Source: a virus. From it: 43,174 nucleotides of DNA. Position numbers and translations under genes: made by a program. How positions within the stretch are numbered: position 1 is the stretch's first letter; each line of letters opens with the position of its first letter. Below, piece by piece: positions 10,714-20,421 of the stretch. The stretch lies in IMG/VR virus record IMGVR_UViG_3300047444_000168, positions 1 to 43,174 of that record, one strand, 5' to 3'. The notes below the pieces were generated by a model. The model had not been told where the DNA came from and ran no database searches. It saw nothing but the letters and a program-made list of their open reading frames with translations.

Positions 10714-12431
10714 AGCAATACATCAGCGGCAAGACGTGGGGGAATGTCGGGACCTCATCCACGGACCCTGCGGACTATCCCTGTTTCTCGCCGCTTCGGG
10801 GGCATGAGTGGAGTAACCAGACGGATGCCCCTGACGGCCAGCGGTTCAAGATGTCGCATCCCTGGTCAGTGGCGGGCACCTTTAAGCATTTGTATGTGGA
10901 GATTACGAAGCCCGAAGAGAATCCGGCGGGCATTACGTGGCCGGATATTGATTTCGAGCTGTATATCAACAATGCGCCGACGGGTCTTCTCGTCTCCGTT
11001 CCCGGCCATGCTGCTGGAGGGGCGACGGAACTCTATAGCACCTCCGGGCAGAATACGACCGACACCGCCACGATTGCTCCTGGGGATCGGGTCGCCTTAG
11101 CGAGACATGCGGGGGCGATTTCGCTGGGCTTTAACAATTTCAGCGCGTTGATTGCGTGGTCGCTCACCTTTGAGAGCGACACCGACGGGGAGAGCGGCTA
11201 TGGCGTCTCGTCCTACGGGGCGGGACAACTCACGGACACGAATCCCTTGTCGGCCCCGCCCTTCAATGGCACGGGCGGATTCTCTGTGGGGAATGACAAC
11301 ACTATTGGGTTGACCTCTGAACATAGCATCGTGCCGCTGATTGGGGCCTTGACGCGGTTGGATGTGCAACTCGAAACAGCGCCGGGGATGGGCGAGCATC
11401 GCACCTATGCGATGGTCTTAAACACGATTCAGCAGGATGGCACGGGCGGCACGGTGGATACACAGGTGACAATCAGCAACCTGTCCACGACGGGCTTTGC
11501 GGAGTTTACCTTACCGCTGGCGGTCTTGGACCGGCTCTCGATCCGGCAATTGGTGTCTGGGGGCTCGCCCGCCCCGACGCGCATTACCGCCTCGGTGGCG
11601 CTGACCGCGACCACGGACGGGCAATCGGCGCTCAATTTTGACGCAGGCGGATCGAATCCGATTACGGATGGATCGACGGATTACGGGTCGAACGGGGGGT
11701 GGGCGTGGACGACGACGGCGGCCCCCACTCCCTCGTCTAATCCTGATCGGTTCCCGGTTTCGGAAAACTTTATGAGTTTTCCCGGGCCGCTCGACGGCTT
11801 CACCTTGTCGAGTCTGTGTGTGAATCTCAGTAACTCCCCGGGCACGGATGCCACGCGGAGTTTCATCACGCGGAAGGCGTTCGCGGATACCGCGGCCACG
11901 TTGCAGATGCTCGATAGCGACCAGTTATCCGTGGGATCGGATGGGAGTGCGAATTATTTCACACCCACGGATCGGATCGATCTCCAACAGATCGCCTCCC
12001 TGACCCCGACCGCTACGGCCTCTACGATTGGCTGGACGTGGCTCGTCACCGAATCCACCACGCCGCCGATTGTCTCGACCTCCTATCCGATCCGCCGGCT
12101 GCGGCGATTCGCGCTGCCGTTCGATCAGAACAAGTGGATCTTCATCAGCCGCGTCGAACTGATCATGCAGGCCGGGAATGGCCTCTCAGGGACGGCGGCG
12201 ACGGTGCAGGGTTACAACCCGATTGTGATGTTCCGGCTGTCGCGGGATGGTGGCGCGACGTGGGACGATGAGCTCCAGATGGCGACGGGCAAACTGGGGG
12301 AATATACGGCGCGGGCCTATCTGAATCGCCTTGGACGGGCTCGGAATCCGGTGGTCGAGTTGACCTCGAGCGATCCGGTGTTTGTCTCGTGGATTGACTT
12401 TACGGTGGATTACGAGGAAGGCACGAGCTAG
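10710..12431 (+). CDS. Large beta-rich tail/fibre protein
   Basis: 573 residues, overlapping the preceding gene by 4 bp and ending in the start codon of the collagen-like gene. It is built of Thr/Ser/Gly-rich strands with repeating beta-sandwich-like units ([37 protein letters not shown]), without catalytic motifs. Context (gp10-like upstream, collagen-like fibre downstream) points to a tail or fibre structural protein. Confidence 0.65.
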   Translation: MKQYISGKTWGNVGTSSTDPADYPCFSPLRGHEWSNQTDAPDGQRFKMSHPWSVAGTFKHLYVEITKPEENPAGITWPDIDFELYINNAPTGLLVSVPGHAAGGATELYSTSGQNTTDTATIAPGDRVALARHAGAISLGFNNFSALIAWSLTFESDTDGESGYGVSSYGAGQLTDTNPLSAPPFNGTGGFSVGNDNTIGLTSEHSIVPLIGALTRLDVQLETAPGMGEHRTYAMVLNTIQQDGTGGTVDTQVTISNLSTTGFAEFTLPLAVLDRLSIRQLVSGGSPAPTRITASVALTATTDGQSALNFDAGGSNPITDGSTDYGSNGGWAWTTTAAPTPSSNPDRFPVSENFMSFPGPLDGFTLSSLCVNLSNSPGTDATRSFITRKAFADTAATLQMLDSDQLSVGSDGSANYFTPTDRIDLQQIASLTPTATASTIGWTWLVTESTTPPIVSTSYPIRRLRRFALPFDQNKWIFISRVELIMQAGNGLSGTAATVQGYNPIVMFRLSRDGGATWDDELQMATGKLGEYTARAYLNRLGRARNPVVELTSSDPVFVSWIDFTVDYEEGTS

Positions 12432-12817
12432 TGGCGAATCCGAGTGCCATTCCCTCGATTACGCAGCCGATTGCGGAGCCGTCTGATCTAGTGACGCGTC
12501 CGTGGTATCTCTGGTTCCAAAGCCTTCGGAGCGCCAGCGGGATGACGGGACCGACGGGGGCGACGGGGGCCGCTGGGCCGACGGGGCCGCGCGGGCCGAC
12601 GGGGCCCACGGGCGTGACGGGGGCGACCGGACCCAGTGGTCCGCAAGGCACGGCGGCGCACCTCACGGGTCCGACCGGTCCGACGGGGACTGCAGGCCCG
12701 ACTGGTCCGAGTGGACCCTCGGTGGATTATGTCGTCTTGAGCGATGGTGGGCTGCCGACGCCCCTACCTGTCGATGACGGCGCCGGCAACTTCATATATG
12801 TGACGTATACCCCATGA
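12431..12817 (+). CDS. Short collagen-like fibre protein
   Basis: 128 residues starting at GTG in the previous gene's stop region. Residues 1-37 form a conserved-looking head ([18 protein letters not shown]), about 38-96 is a Gly-X-Y tract dominated by GPT with one QGTAAHL interruption like those in the 612-residue collagen protein, and ~96-128 is a small cap. The head motif resembles N-termini that anchor short fibres in other phages. It overlaps the next gene by 4 bp. Confidence 0.75.
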   Translation: MANPSAIPSITQPIAEPSDLVTRPWYLWFQSLRSASGMTGPTGATGAAGPTGPRGPTGPTGVTGATGPSGPQGTAAHLTGPTGPTGTAGPTGPSGPSVDYVVLSDGGLPTPLPVDDGAGNFIYVTYTP

Positions 12818-13446
12818 GCGATACCAGTCTTAACAAGATCATTCAATACGGCACGTCCACGGATCGGATCGCCTTTACGCCGGATCCGGCCGCGTCCAGT
12901 CAGGTGCTCTATCTCTGGTATGAGACCGACAACGCTCCCGATACCTATGCCTGGGATGGCAGCGCGTGGGTGCAGATCAATGCCGGCGGGGGGGGTGGCG
13001 GGGCGGTCACGCAAATCGTGACGACTTCGACGGCCACGCAGGCGGCCCTCACCACGAATATCCCTATTGACGACACGATTCCGCAGAGCACGGAAGGGGA
13101 TCAGGTGCTCTCGCTGGCGATTACGCCGACCGATGCCACGCATAAATTGCTGATCGAAGCGGTGCTCTTTATTGGGTGCGGGGCGGGGAGTGTCTGGATT
13201 CAGACGGCGCTCTTTCAAGATAGCGGCACGGATGCCCTGGCGGCGGGGGTGAACTTCTTTACCACATCCGGGGCGGCGTATCCCACCATCCTGCGTTACA
13301 GCATGACGGCGGGCACAACGAGTGCGACGACGTTTAAGGTGCGGGTGGGGCAGAACAGCGGCACGGCGTATATCAACGGGAACAGCGGTGGGCGGTTCAT
13401 GGGTGGGGTCATGGTGTCCAACCTCACGATTACGGAATATACCTAA
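12814..13446 (+). CDS. Fibre tip / receptor-binding candidate
   Basis: 210 residues starting at ATG 12814, 4-bp overlap with the collagen-like gene. N-terminal ~60 residues include [18 protein letters not shown], a short motif common in phage fibre heads. A Gly6 hinge follows, then a ~140-residue beta-sandwich ([33 protein letters not shown]) of the type found in trimeric fibre tips. The position after a collagen stalk gene fits a tip domain. Specificity cannot be read from sequence. Confidence 0.6.
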   Translation: MSDTSLNKIIQYGTSTDRIAFTPDPAASSQVLYLWYETDNAPDTYAWDGSAWVQINAGGGGGGAVTQIVTTSTATQAALTTNIPIDDTIPQSTEGDQVLSLAITPTDATHKLLIEAVLFIGCGAGSVWIQTALFQDSGTDALAAGVNFFTTSGAAYPTILRYSMTAGTTSATTFKVRVGQNSGTAYINGNSGGRFMGGVMVSNLTITEYT

Positions 13447-13449
13447 TGA

Positions 13450-13475
13450 CGCAGGCGTATACTTCGGTAACACGA
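13450..13475 (+). promoter_or_regulatory. Late-type promoter candidate (TATACTTCGGT element)
   Basis: The 38-bp gap before the ejection-protein operon holds GCAGGCGTATACTTCGGTAA. The -10-like TATACT lies at 13458-13463. The same element stands before the small terminase, the 36.4 kb gene and the scaffold gene. No consistent -35 is visible. The ATG at 13485 is 21 nt after the -10. Confidence 0.6.
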
Positions 13476-13484
13476 TAGGCATTT

Positions 13485-14426
13485 ATGGCCCAAGTGGTAG
13501 ATCAGTCCTTCATTGACTCCGATCCGCAGATCCAGGCGATCCTGCGGAGCCATCCTAATGCGAGCGGGGCCGGCATTCATGGGCATATGTTTGCCGCCGA
13601 TGATGCCATCAAGCAAAATCTGGCGCAGCGCGGGTTGGCGATTGCGGACGATTACTATGTCGGGCCGACGGGGAAGATCCTCCAGAACGAAGGGCTCGCC
13701 AAAGGGCTGGTGCATTACGGCAAGTATGGCCTGATGGCCGCGACAGGTGTTGGGGCCATTGGGGCACTAGCCGGTGCGGGTGGGGCGGCTGGAGCTGGGG
13801 CCATTGCAGATCCGGGCATTGGGGCAGCAGGGGTGCCGAATAGTCTCGCGGCTGGCGCTGGCGGCGCCTCGGCGGCGGGCACGGTGGCCGGGGCCGTGGG
13901 GGGCGGCACCAGCCTCTGGAAGACCTTGGCGGCTCCCGTCATTGGTGCAGGCGCGGGCGTGGCCGGCTCGCTGATTCAAGCCAATCAGAACGACAAAGCC
14001 ACGCAGGCGGAACTCCAGAAGGCGAAAGAGGCGCAAGCCTTCCTCGAGAAGAAATACGAGCAGACCCAGAATCAGGTGGCGCCCTACGTCACCATGGGGC
14101 AGGGCGCCTTAGCCGCCCTCGGGAATGGGCTGGGTGTGACGCCGGCGAATCCGGCCGTGTTGCAGCCGGGGCAGTCGCGGCCCATCGGGCAGACGACGAG
14201 TAGCTTTCTCGCGCCGAATGATTTCTCGTCCTTTAAGCAGCAAGTGCAGGCTCAGAATCCGACCGCGCAGATCCCGAACATGCCCGCGCAGCAGAATCAG
14301 GCGGCCTCGGCGCAGAACCTGAGTCAGAGCAGCGTGCGGCTACAGGCCCCGACTGGGGAAGTGCAGAACGTGCCCGCAGATCACGCGCAGTATTACATCT
14401 CGCAGGGCGCAAAGGTGGTGGCGTAA
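13485..14426 (+). CDS. Putative ejection/internal virion protein 1
   Basis: 313 residues. N-terminal ~85 residues are globular, followed by a long Gly/Ala-rich stretch (about 83-165) containing hydrophobic segments, then a coiled coil (AELQKAKEAQAFLEKKYEQ) and a Gln/Pro-rich C-terminus. It ends with a motif LQAPTGEVQNVPADHAQYYI followed by SQGAKVV, shared in form with the next gene. Gly/Ala-rich membrane-active proteins of this size, encoded after the tail genes, are typical of podovirus ejection proteins (P22 gp7/gp20-like). No direct homology is claimed. Confidence 0.6.
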   Translation: MAQVVDQSFIDSDPQIQAILRSHPNASGAGIHGHMFAADDAIKQNLAQRGLAIADDYYVGPTGKILQNEGLAKGLVHYGKYGLMAATGVGAIGALAGAGGAAGAGAIADPGIGAAGVPNSLAAGAGGASAAGTVAGAVGGGTSLWKTLAAPVIGAGAGVAGSLIQANQNDKATQAELQKAKEAQAFLEKKYEQTQNQVAPYVTMGQGALAALGNGLGVTPANPAVLQPGQSRPIGQTTSSFLAPNDFSSFKQQVQAQNPTAQIPNMPAQQNQAASAQNLSQSSVRLQAPTGEVQNVPADHAQYYISQGAKVVA

Positions 14427-15268
14427 TGGGCTGGTTTGATTCGATGGCGGCTGGCGCCGCAAAGACGGCGCAAGCGGCGCAGCAGCAGTTCCCGAACAGC
14501 TACGGCATCGATCCGAATCAGACGGTGATGGGGGTGCCCATCGGCCAGATGCTGCAGCAATACAACCAGTCGCAGCAGCAACAGACCAATCCGTGGGGGG
14601 CCACGCCCGCGACACCGAATGCTGTGCAGTCTGGATCGCTCGCGGCGCTCGGTGGCGGGGTCGGACGCAACGCGCCGATTTATAACCCTGTGCAGCCTCC
14701 GCAAAGTGGCCCGCAGCCGGTGCCGGGGATGCCGCCGCAGCAGATGATGCCGCAGCCGCCTCAGCAGGGCAACCGCATTGACCCGACGACAGGGCAGCCA
14801 CTGAGCGATCAGGACATCACGAATACGCAACAGCGGCTTGCGGAGCTCCAGAAAGATGACTGGAAGTATCCCGTGCCGTTTGCCGGATCGAATCCCAATG
14901 ATCCGCGCACGAGTGAGATGAATATTCTCAGTCAGCGGCTCTATGGAAGCGGCGCGATGCCGATGCCGCAGATGCAGAAGATTGGTGATGTATTAGGCAA
15001 CCGTGGCAGCGGCCAGCCGATCAATCAGCCGATGGGCAGCCTGCAGTCCCTCGGCGGCGGTCCTATCGCCGCGACGGTCGGTAATGCGCTGAATGGTGTC
15101 GGATCATCGCCAAATATGAGCGGGCCCATCGGATCAGTGGTGTCTAACGCGGTGAATCAAGCCATGGTCAACCTGCGCGGCCCTGACGGCTCCACCAAGG
15201 CCGTGCCGCAGTCCGATCTTGCACACTGGCTGAGTCGGGGCGCCCAACAGATTCAGGGAGCGTTCTAA
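14426..15268 (+). CDS. Putative internal virion protein 2, Gln/Pro-rich
   Basis: 280 residues, TAATG coupling with its upstream neighbour. Extremely rich in Gln, Pro, Met and Asn (PPQQMMPQPPQQGN), likely disordered in solution. The C-terminus VNLRGPDGSTKAVPQSDLAH (then WLSRGAQQI) echoes the ending of the preceding protein: a short repeated docking module. Likely a minor virion or ejection protein. Confidence 0.55.
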   Translation: MGWFDSMAAGAAKTAQAAQQQFPNSYGIDPNQTVMGVPIGQMLQQYNQSQQQQTNPWGATPATPNAVQSGSLAALGGGVGRNAPIYNPVQPPQSGPQPVPGMPPQQMMPQPPQQGNRIDPTTGQPLSDQDITNTQQRLAELQKDDWKYPVPFAGSNPNDPRTSEMNILSQRLYGSGAMPMPQMQKIGDVLGNRGSGQPINQPMGSLQSLGGGPIAATVGNALNGVGSSPNMSGPIGSVVSNAVNQAMVNLRGPDGSTKAVPQSDLAHWLSRGAQQIQGAF

Positions 15269-16023
15269 TGGGCTTCTTTGACGATCCGGCGAATCAACCG
15301 CGACCGGCGAATACGTTTGCCAATGTCGGAAACGGGGCGTTTGCCTCGCCCGGTCCTGTGGCGACGGCTCCAGGTCCTGGCACGCCAACCACGCCCGCAG
15401 CGCCCAGTGGCGGGAATGTCGAAGCGGATATTCAGGCACTGGCTCCAAGCTTGCCGAATGGCGCGAACACGAACGACAACAAAGATCACACCGCCATCAA
15501 TGCGCTCATGGCGCAACTGCAAGCCAAGGGCTATCAAGTCTCCCCCGGCCTCACGGATGAATACGGCCGCATGGATTCCCTGACCATCAACGGTCAGGTC
15601 TATCGGGTGCTGGACAGCGGCGGCAACTGGATTGCCAAGAGTAACGCCAAGGGCGATGCGTGGGGCGGCACGTATTACGGCCAAGGGGATGCGCGCAACA
15701 GTGCCGACAGTGGCGGGGGTATGGGCGGCTTCGGGTCGCTGTGGAATACGCTGCCAAGTGCGGCTGATGCGCAGAACATGCCGGGGATCCAGTTTGCGCT
15801 GGATGAAGCGAACCGGGGCATGCAGGCCGGCGCGGCGGCGAAGGGCACGCTGCTGAATGGGCGGGTGCAGCAAGCCATCGGCGCGAGCAACATCAGCAAT
15901 GCCCTGAACATGGGCTATCTGCCGCTGGCGCAGTTGAAGCTCGGTTACAACCAAGCCAATACCGGCAACCTCTTAGATTTATCGAAGCTCGGATTGTCTG
16001 GCGTGCAGACGGGGAACCAATAG
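15268..16023 (+). CDS. Putative internal virion protein 3
   Basis: 251 residues, TAATG overlap. A Pro/Ala-rich N-terminus (1-50) precedes a small alpha/beta region (about 60-130) with YGRMDSLTINGQVYRVLDSG, then a Gly-rich linker and a helical tail beginning LDEANRGMQAGAAAKGTLLN and ending NQANTGNLLDLSKLGL. The tail resembles those of phage proteins annotated as DNA ejection or transfer proteins. Function inferred from operon position. Confidence 0.55.
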   Translation: MGFFDDPANQPRPANTFANVGNGAFASPGPVATAPGPGTPTTPAAPSGGNVEADIQALAPSLPNGANTNDNKDHTAINALMAQLQAKGYQVSPGLTDEYGRMDSLTINGQVYRVLDSGGNWIAKSNAKGDAWGGTYYGQGDARNSADSGGGMGGFGSLWNTLPSAADAQNMPGIQFALDEANRGMQAGAAAKGTLLNGRVQQAIGASNISNALNMGYLPLAQLKLGYNQANTGNLLDLSKLGLSGVQTGNQ

Positions 16024-17768
16024 TGGGCGCCGCAGATCGGATTGCCGATATCATCCTCCGACAGGGGGAGATTGCCGGGAGAGGCGCGCAGAACACGGGC
16101 GCCATCTGGGGCGGGGCGCTGCAGAATCTCGGGCAGCAGATTACCGCGTTGCCGACATATGTGCAGAACCAGCGCATGCGGGAGCAAGAAGTGGCGATGC
16201 GCGGGCAAGAGATGCAGATGCGCGATCAGCAGATGCAGCAACTGCAGCGGGCGCAAGCCTCGCAGGATGCGGCGAATAAGGTCGTGGCTGGTTTCCCCCG
16301 GCGAGCGGATGGCACCTACGACGTGGGCGGGATGATTCAGCAGATGTCTGGATCTGGCGTGCATCCGGCAGATGTGGAGCACTACGGGCGCACGTTTGAA
16401 AGCCTGAATCAACTCTCGACGGCAGCGGTGGAAGCGCAGCGGCAGCATCAGGCGCGAGCGGCCGACATCATCCTCTCAGGGGCGCAAGGCAAAGAGATTA
16501 CGCCGGAAGATGTGCATGTGGCGCTGGCGACGTTAAAGACACTGCCGGGCGGTCTCGTCACCGATGATGATGAGCAGGCATGGACGCAGGCGTTTGCGGC
16601 TGGGCAGGATCCGCGTAAGTTTTTGGAGAGTGTCAGTCGGGCTGGAAAGGGACCGCAGAAGCCGATTACGAACACCGTGGAGGCGGGAATTGCGGCGGGG
16701 ATGACCCCGCAGGCCGTCTTTGATCGGGAGAAGCCTCCACCGACAGCGCCAGCGCCGAAGGTGCCAAATACGCGCTATGAGGCGTTCTATTCATCAATTG
16801 TGAAGAATCCAGCCGCTCCGACACCTGACGAATTGAAGGCTGTTGATGCCGCGGTAGCTGCAGGCGAGCCACCGAAGGCTACCGCAGAAAAGTCTCTGCA
16901 GCGGGCCACGGTCATGCTGGACGGAAAGCGCAAGGAAGTGCTGATCGATCCCGACCCGAAGGCGGTCAATCGAGTGCTGGATCTAGACGGCAAACCCATT
17001 ACGAACGCTGCCCAGCGCATCTCTGGACTACCGACGGCAGCGGAACAGCGCCCCGAAGCCGGCACACAACCTGAGATTGAGATTAAGCCTGGCACGCGCA
17101 TGTATCGCGTGGCGCAGGATATTGCCTATGGCACGCTCACGATGTCGGACTTCAATCGCATCTATGGGCGAGCAATGGGGAATGCAGCAACCAAGGCCGC
17201 GATCTATGACACGGCGCGATTGCTGAATCCCGACTTCAGCCCGGCGAAGTTTGAACTGGATTACAAGATGGCGGCGAACCCTGCGATCCGTCAGCGGATC
17301 GTGGCGATTGACGGCCTCAGCCCAGTCATCGAGAAGATTAAAGAGATTTCGTCGAAGGTCGGCAACGGCGATGTGCAAGCCTTTAATCGGCTCTTGCAGG
17401 GCGCAAAACTTCAGGTCAGCAATAAGACCGTGGCCAACTTCCAGCAACTCAAGACGCTGCTGGGCGATGAGGTGGGATTGGCGCTCGGCGTCGGCACTGG
17501 ATCAGACCTGAAGACGAAGCTGGGTCTGGATCTGGTCAATACGAATCTCAGTGATGGCAGCTTCCAGAGCAACATGGATCAACTTGATTCGATCCTTGGC
17601 GCTCGGAAGGGACTGCTGCTGAAACAGATGGGCACGTATGCGAGCGTGGCTGGAGGCAACGCGCCTCCGACTACTCCAGCAGCTCCTGCCCAAGCCCCGC
17701 AAGCCCCTGCTGGCTGGAAGTATGTCCCCAAGGCGGGCGGCGGCTGGACCGCTGTCCCGGCGCAATAG
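16023..17768 (+). CDS. Large putative ejection protein
   Basis: 581 residues starting at GTG 16023. N-terminal ~100 residues are a long helix with Gln/Met/Arg repeats (MREQEVAMRGQEMQMRDQQM). The middle is helical and partly Pro-rich, 355-550 is a globular helical domain, and the end is an Ala/Pro linker plus PAGWKYVPKAGGGWTAVPAQ, a small Trp/Gly motif frequent at phage protein termini. No lytic transglycosylase or peptidase motif is seen. Size and location fit a P22 gp16/gp20-like ejection protein. Confidence 0.6.
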   Translation: MGAADRIADIILRQGEIAGRGAQNTGAIWGGALQNLGQQITALPTYVQNQRMREQEVAMRGQEMQMRDQQMQQLQRAQASQDAANKVVAGFPRRADGTYDVGGMIQQMSGSGVHPADVEHYGRTFESLNQLSTAAVEAQRQHQARAADIILSGAQGKEITPEDVHVALATLKTLPGGLVTDDDEQAWTQAFAAGQDPRKFLESVSRAGKGPQKPITNTVEAGIAAGMTPQAVFDREKPPPTAPAPKVPNTRYEAFYSSIVKNPAAPTPDELKAVDAAVAAGEPPKATAEKSLQRATVMLDGKRKEVLIDPDPKAVNRVLDLDGKPITNAAQRISGLPTAAEQRPEAGTQPEIEIKPGTRMYRVAQDIAYGTLTMSDFNRIYGRAMGNAATKAAIYDTARLLNPDFSPAKFELDYKMAANPAIRQRIVAIDGLSPVIEKIKEISSKVGNGDVQAFNRLLQGAKLQVSNKTVANFQQLKTLLGDEVGLALGVGTGSDLKTKLGLDLVNTNLSDGSFQSNMDQLDSILGARKGLLLKQMGTYASVAGGNAPPTTPAAPAQAPQAPAGWKYVPKAGGGWTAVPAQ

Positions 17769-19397
17769 ATGCCTGAGAATCCCGGCAAAGACCTCGCGTT
17801 GTCCGAACCGTTCATGCAGTTTGGACAGGTGCTCGCCACGATTGGGCAACAGGTGCAATCAGGCGATGTGCCGCAGAAGGTGCTGGATGCCTTCGATTAT
17901 GTGAAGTCGCATCTGCAATCGGGTGGCAAGCAGGTTGAGGACGCCTATCAAACGCTCAAGAAACACGCAGAAACGCTCTCGCAGGCGATTGCGCCAAAGC
18001 TGCAGGCCCAAGGCGCCGAGAAACCGCCAGACGTTCCCGCTAGTCAGCCATCGATGAGTGGGAAGCCACCTGATTTAGACGAACAGGGACAGCCGGTCGC
18101 AGAGGGCGGCGGGCCGATGAACTTTGCCATCGTCAACGGTCAGCGTGTGCCGATTGACCAAGCGCCCGATTGGCGGCAGGCCGTGGGGAAGGGTCAGGTC
18201 ATCTTCTCCAATAAAGTGCTGGCTGGCGCGAAAGAGAACCTTCCGGCCATCGGCGGGACTGTCGGACAGATTGCCGCTGGCCCCGCTGGGGCGTTTGCTG
18301 GCGGGATGACGGGCGAACGCCTGAAGCAGTATGCCAACGCCGCGACGGGAACAGAACCGCTCCCCGGTCAACTGGACGCCTCTGGACGCATGCTCAAGGA
18401 AGGAGCCGTGCAGGGCGGGATCGCGCTCGGGAGCGACCTGATCGGAAAAGGTCTCCAGCAAGGCGGGGAAGCTCTCTATCGTAGTGTGTTGAAGCCATCA
18501 CTTGCTGCCGCGAACATTGGCAACGCCGATGAAATCGTGGCGCGTGCAATCAATGAAGGCTTTCCGATTACGCGCGGCGGGGAAGGCCGCGCCAATGCGC
18601 TGATTGGTCAACTCAAAAATCAAGTCACGAAGATTCAAGCGGCCAGTCCAGATCAGACCGATCTTCATGCGGTCGCTGATGAATTACGTCAATGGGCCAC
18701 TGGCAAGTTCTATAAGCCTGGCGTGCCCTCGGCAGATTTCGATGCCGCCATGAAAGTGGCCGACAATATCGACCATCATGCTTCATTGGCTCAGACGGTC
18801 ATGAAGCCCGTCACGCGCACCGTAGATACCGGCATTGTGAATGAATCTGGTCAGCCGATGACGCGCACCGTGGTAGAGCAAAAGCCGACAACGGTCTATC
18901 GTCGGACGGTGACGCAACCAGAAGCACAGGCCGTGAAATCCAGTCTCCAAAACACCGGAGCCGATGCAAGCCTTCTTGACAGTGCGGCGACGAAGCAGGC
19001 AAATGAGGCTGGTGGGCATTTCATGCGCGTGGCGATGGAGAAAGCCACGCCAGCCATAGCGCCATTGAATGCGCGTGAATCACAGTTGATTGATACCGCC
19101 CAAGCGATCAATCGAGCCGTGCAGCGCGAGGCGAACCAATACAAAACGATCCAAGGCACACGAGGAGCAATTGGTGCCGTGCTCGGTGGCGGCGAATATC
19201 AACGGAGTCACGATCCGTGGAGTGCGGCAGCAATTGGGTTAGGCACAATGTTGGCCTTGCAGCCTGGGACCGTCTCTCGCGTGGCGATTATCGCATCTCG
19301 GCTCGGACGCCTATCTAGCATTGCGCCCGCATCAGCTGCTCGTATTGCCTACGCTGCTGTGCAGGCGAATAAAGATTCATCAGAGGAGCAGAAGTAG
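17769..19397 (+). CDS. Large helical virion protein, possible ejection protein
   Basis: 542 residues starting right after the previous stop. N-terminal ~80 residues are coiled-coil-like, 110-240 contains a Gly/Ala-rich hydrophobic segment (IGGTVGQIAAGPAGAFAGGM) suggestive of membrane insertion, and the rest is helical with Gln/Ala/Thr. A further hydrophobic patch follows near 470-510. The combination matches internal virion proteins that form a trans-envelope channel. The HNH gene lies just downstream on the other strand. Confidence 0.6.
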   Translation: MPENPGKDLALSEPFMQFGQVLATIGQQVQSGDVPQKVLDAFDYVKSHLQSGGKQVEDAYQTLKKHAETLSQAIAPKLQAQGAEKPPDVPASQPSMSGKPPDLDEQGQPVAEGGGPMNFAIVNGQRVPIDQAPDWRQAVGKGQVIFSNKVLAGAKENLPAIGGTVGQIAAGPAGAFAGGMTGERLKQYANAATGTEPLPGQLDASGRMLKEGAVQGGIALGSDLIGKGLQQGGEALYRSVLKPSLAAANIGNADEIVARAINEGFPITRGGEGRANALIGQLKNQVTKIQAASPDQTDLHAVADELRQWATGKFYKPGVPSADFDAAMKVADNIDHHASLAQTVMKPVTRTVDTGIVNESGQPMTRTVVEQKPTTVYRRTVTQPEAQAVKSSLQNTGADASLLDSAATKQANEAGGHFMRVAMEKATPAIAPLNARESQLIDTAQAINRAVQREANQYKTIQGTRGAIGAVLGGGEYQRSHDPWSAAAIGLGTMLALQPGTVSRVAIIASRLGRLSSIAPASAARIAYAAVQANKDSSEEQK

Positions 19398-19403
19398 ATG
19401 GCC

Positions 19404-20045
19404 CTAGGCATTACTCAGGGCTTCCTCAATACTCCAGCCATAGTAGTCAATGCGCTGCGTGATGGTCGAGCGTTTGATACCCGTCAGGCGGGACCATTCC
19501 GCAAGGGTATGGGTCACTCCCTGCAAGGTCAGCACGCGATTTACTCGCGTATTATTGGCTTGCTGAATGCGGCTTCCCCATCGGCAATTGTTTCGACTAT
19601 ACGGGCCATTGTTATCGATCCGATCAAGCGAATGGCCGACAGGGCAGCGGCCCATATCTCGCAGGAATACTTGATAATCATCGCGCCATTCTTGCGAGAC
19701 CGTAATCCCACGACCTCCATAATGCGCGAATCGTGGGTCTTTCGGGTTGTAGCAGCGTTTTTGCGATTGCACCCACGCTCGGTATTCCTTTGTGACTTTA
19801 CCGATAGCGGCTTCGCCATGAATGCGTCGTGCGGCCCCGGCTCGCAATTCTTTCAAGCGACAACCGCAGGAAGTAGTCCAGCCTCTCTTGAGGCGTTTAG
19901 TCCACGCTATTTTCATGCGTCCACAATCGCACTGGCACAACCATTTAGTCGGCACGAACGAATGGAACGAAACCACTGTGAGGCGTCCGAATCGTTGGCC
20001 TTTCTTGAGAATGGTCTGCGGTTTAGGCATGGCAAAGAATACCAT
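19404..20045 (-). CDS. HNH homing endonuclease with NUMOD-like DNA-binding tail
   Basis: 213 residues on the minus strand (a second possible start, Met6, removes five residues). N-terminal GQRFGRLTVVS followed by a Cys pair (CQCDCG) and SCGC is the common leader of phage HNH/AP2-type homing endonucleases. SLDRIDNNGPYSRNNCRWGS near 150-170 is the HNH-like core. The last ~40 residues (LAEWSRLTGIKRSTITQRI, GWSIEEAL) look like a NUMOD/helix-turn-helix module. It is the only minus-strand gene in the virion region and is less GC-rich than its flanks, so it is probably a mobile insertion between two late genes. Confidence 0.85.
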   Translation of the reverse strand: MVFFAMPKPQTILKKGQRFGRLTVVSFHSFVPTKWLCQCDCGRMKIAWTKRLKRGWTTSCGCRLKELRAGAARRIHGEAAIGKVTKEYRAWVQSQKRCYNPKDPRFAHYGGRGITVSQEWRDDYQVFLRDMGRCPVGHSLDRIDNNGPYSRNNCRWGSRIQQANNTRVNRVLTLQGVTHTLAEWSRLTGIKRSTITQRIDYYGWSIEEALSNA

Positions 20046-20058
20046 ACTGGGGTGTCAT

Positions 20059-20382
20059 TTGAGTGCAGCAACCCTCTTCGCAGCCCCTTACATTCAGGTC
20101 ATTGACAACCGGCTGACCACTGACACGCCGGGAGTGCCGTTGGTTGGGGCCAAGATTTACGTCTACATCACCGGGACCACAACTCCGCAGCCTGTTTTTC
20201 GAGACTCGGGCCTTGGCAGTAGCTGGACGCAGCCGATTGTGACGAATGCGTCTGGGATTACTGACGATCCGGTCTTCGTGTCCACGACGCCAAGCCTGAA
20301 GGTCTTAATTACTGACGCGGATGACGTGGACCTTCCCGGCTATCCCATGGATCCCTGGAGTCCTTACGCGTTAGCGACGTAG
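20059..20382 (+). CDS. Small fibre/tail protein, beta-rich
   Basis: 107 residues from TTG 20059, which has GGGGTG just upstream; an in-frame ATG at 20029 would overlap the antisense HNH gene's start. The core (VIDNRLTTDTPGVPLVGAKI then YVYITGTTTPQPVFRD) is a short Ig-like/prealbumin-like fold common at the N-terminus of phage fibres (LxGAKIYxYxAGT pattern). The start region may have been altered by insertion of the homing endonuclease. Confidence 0.6.
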   Translation: MSAATLFAAPYIQVIDNRLTTDTPGVPLVGAKIYVYITGTTTPQPVFRDSGLGSSWTQPIVTNASGITDDPVFVSTTPSLKVLITDADDVDLPGYPMDPWSPYALAT

Positions 20383-20421
20383 GAATAAACCGTGCAAGCA
20401 GGCGCCACTGAAAGGTGGCCT

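Noticed and set aside
19398-20105. Long plus-strand open frame opposite the HNH gene
   Set aside because: Minus-strand translation has clear HNH/homing-endonuclease motifs, while this frame has none and simply mirrors it.
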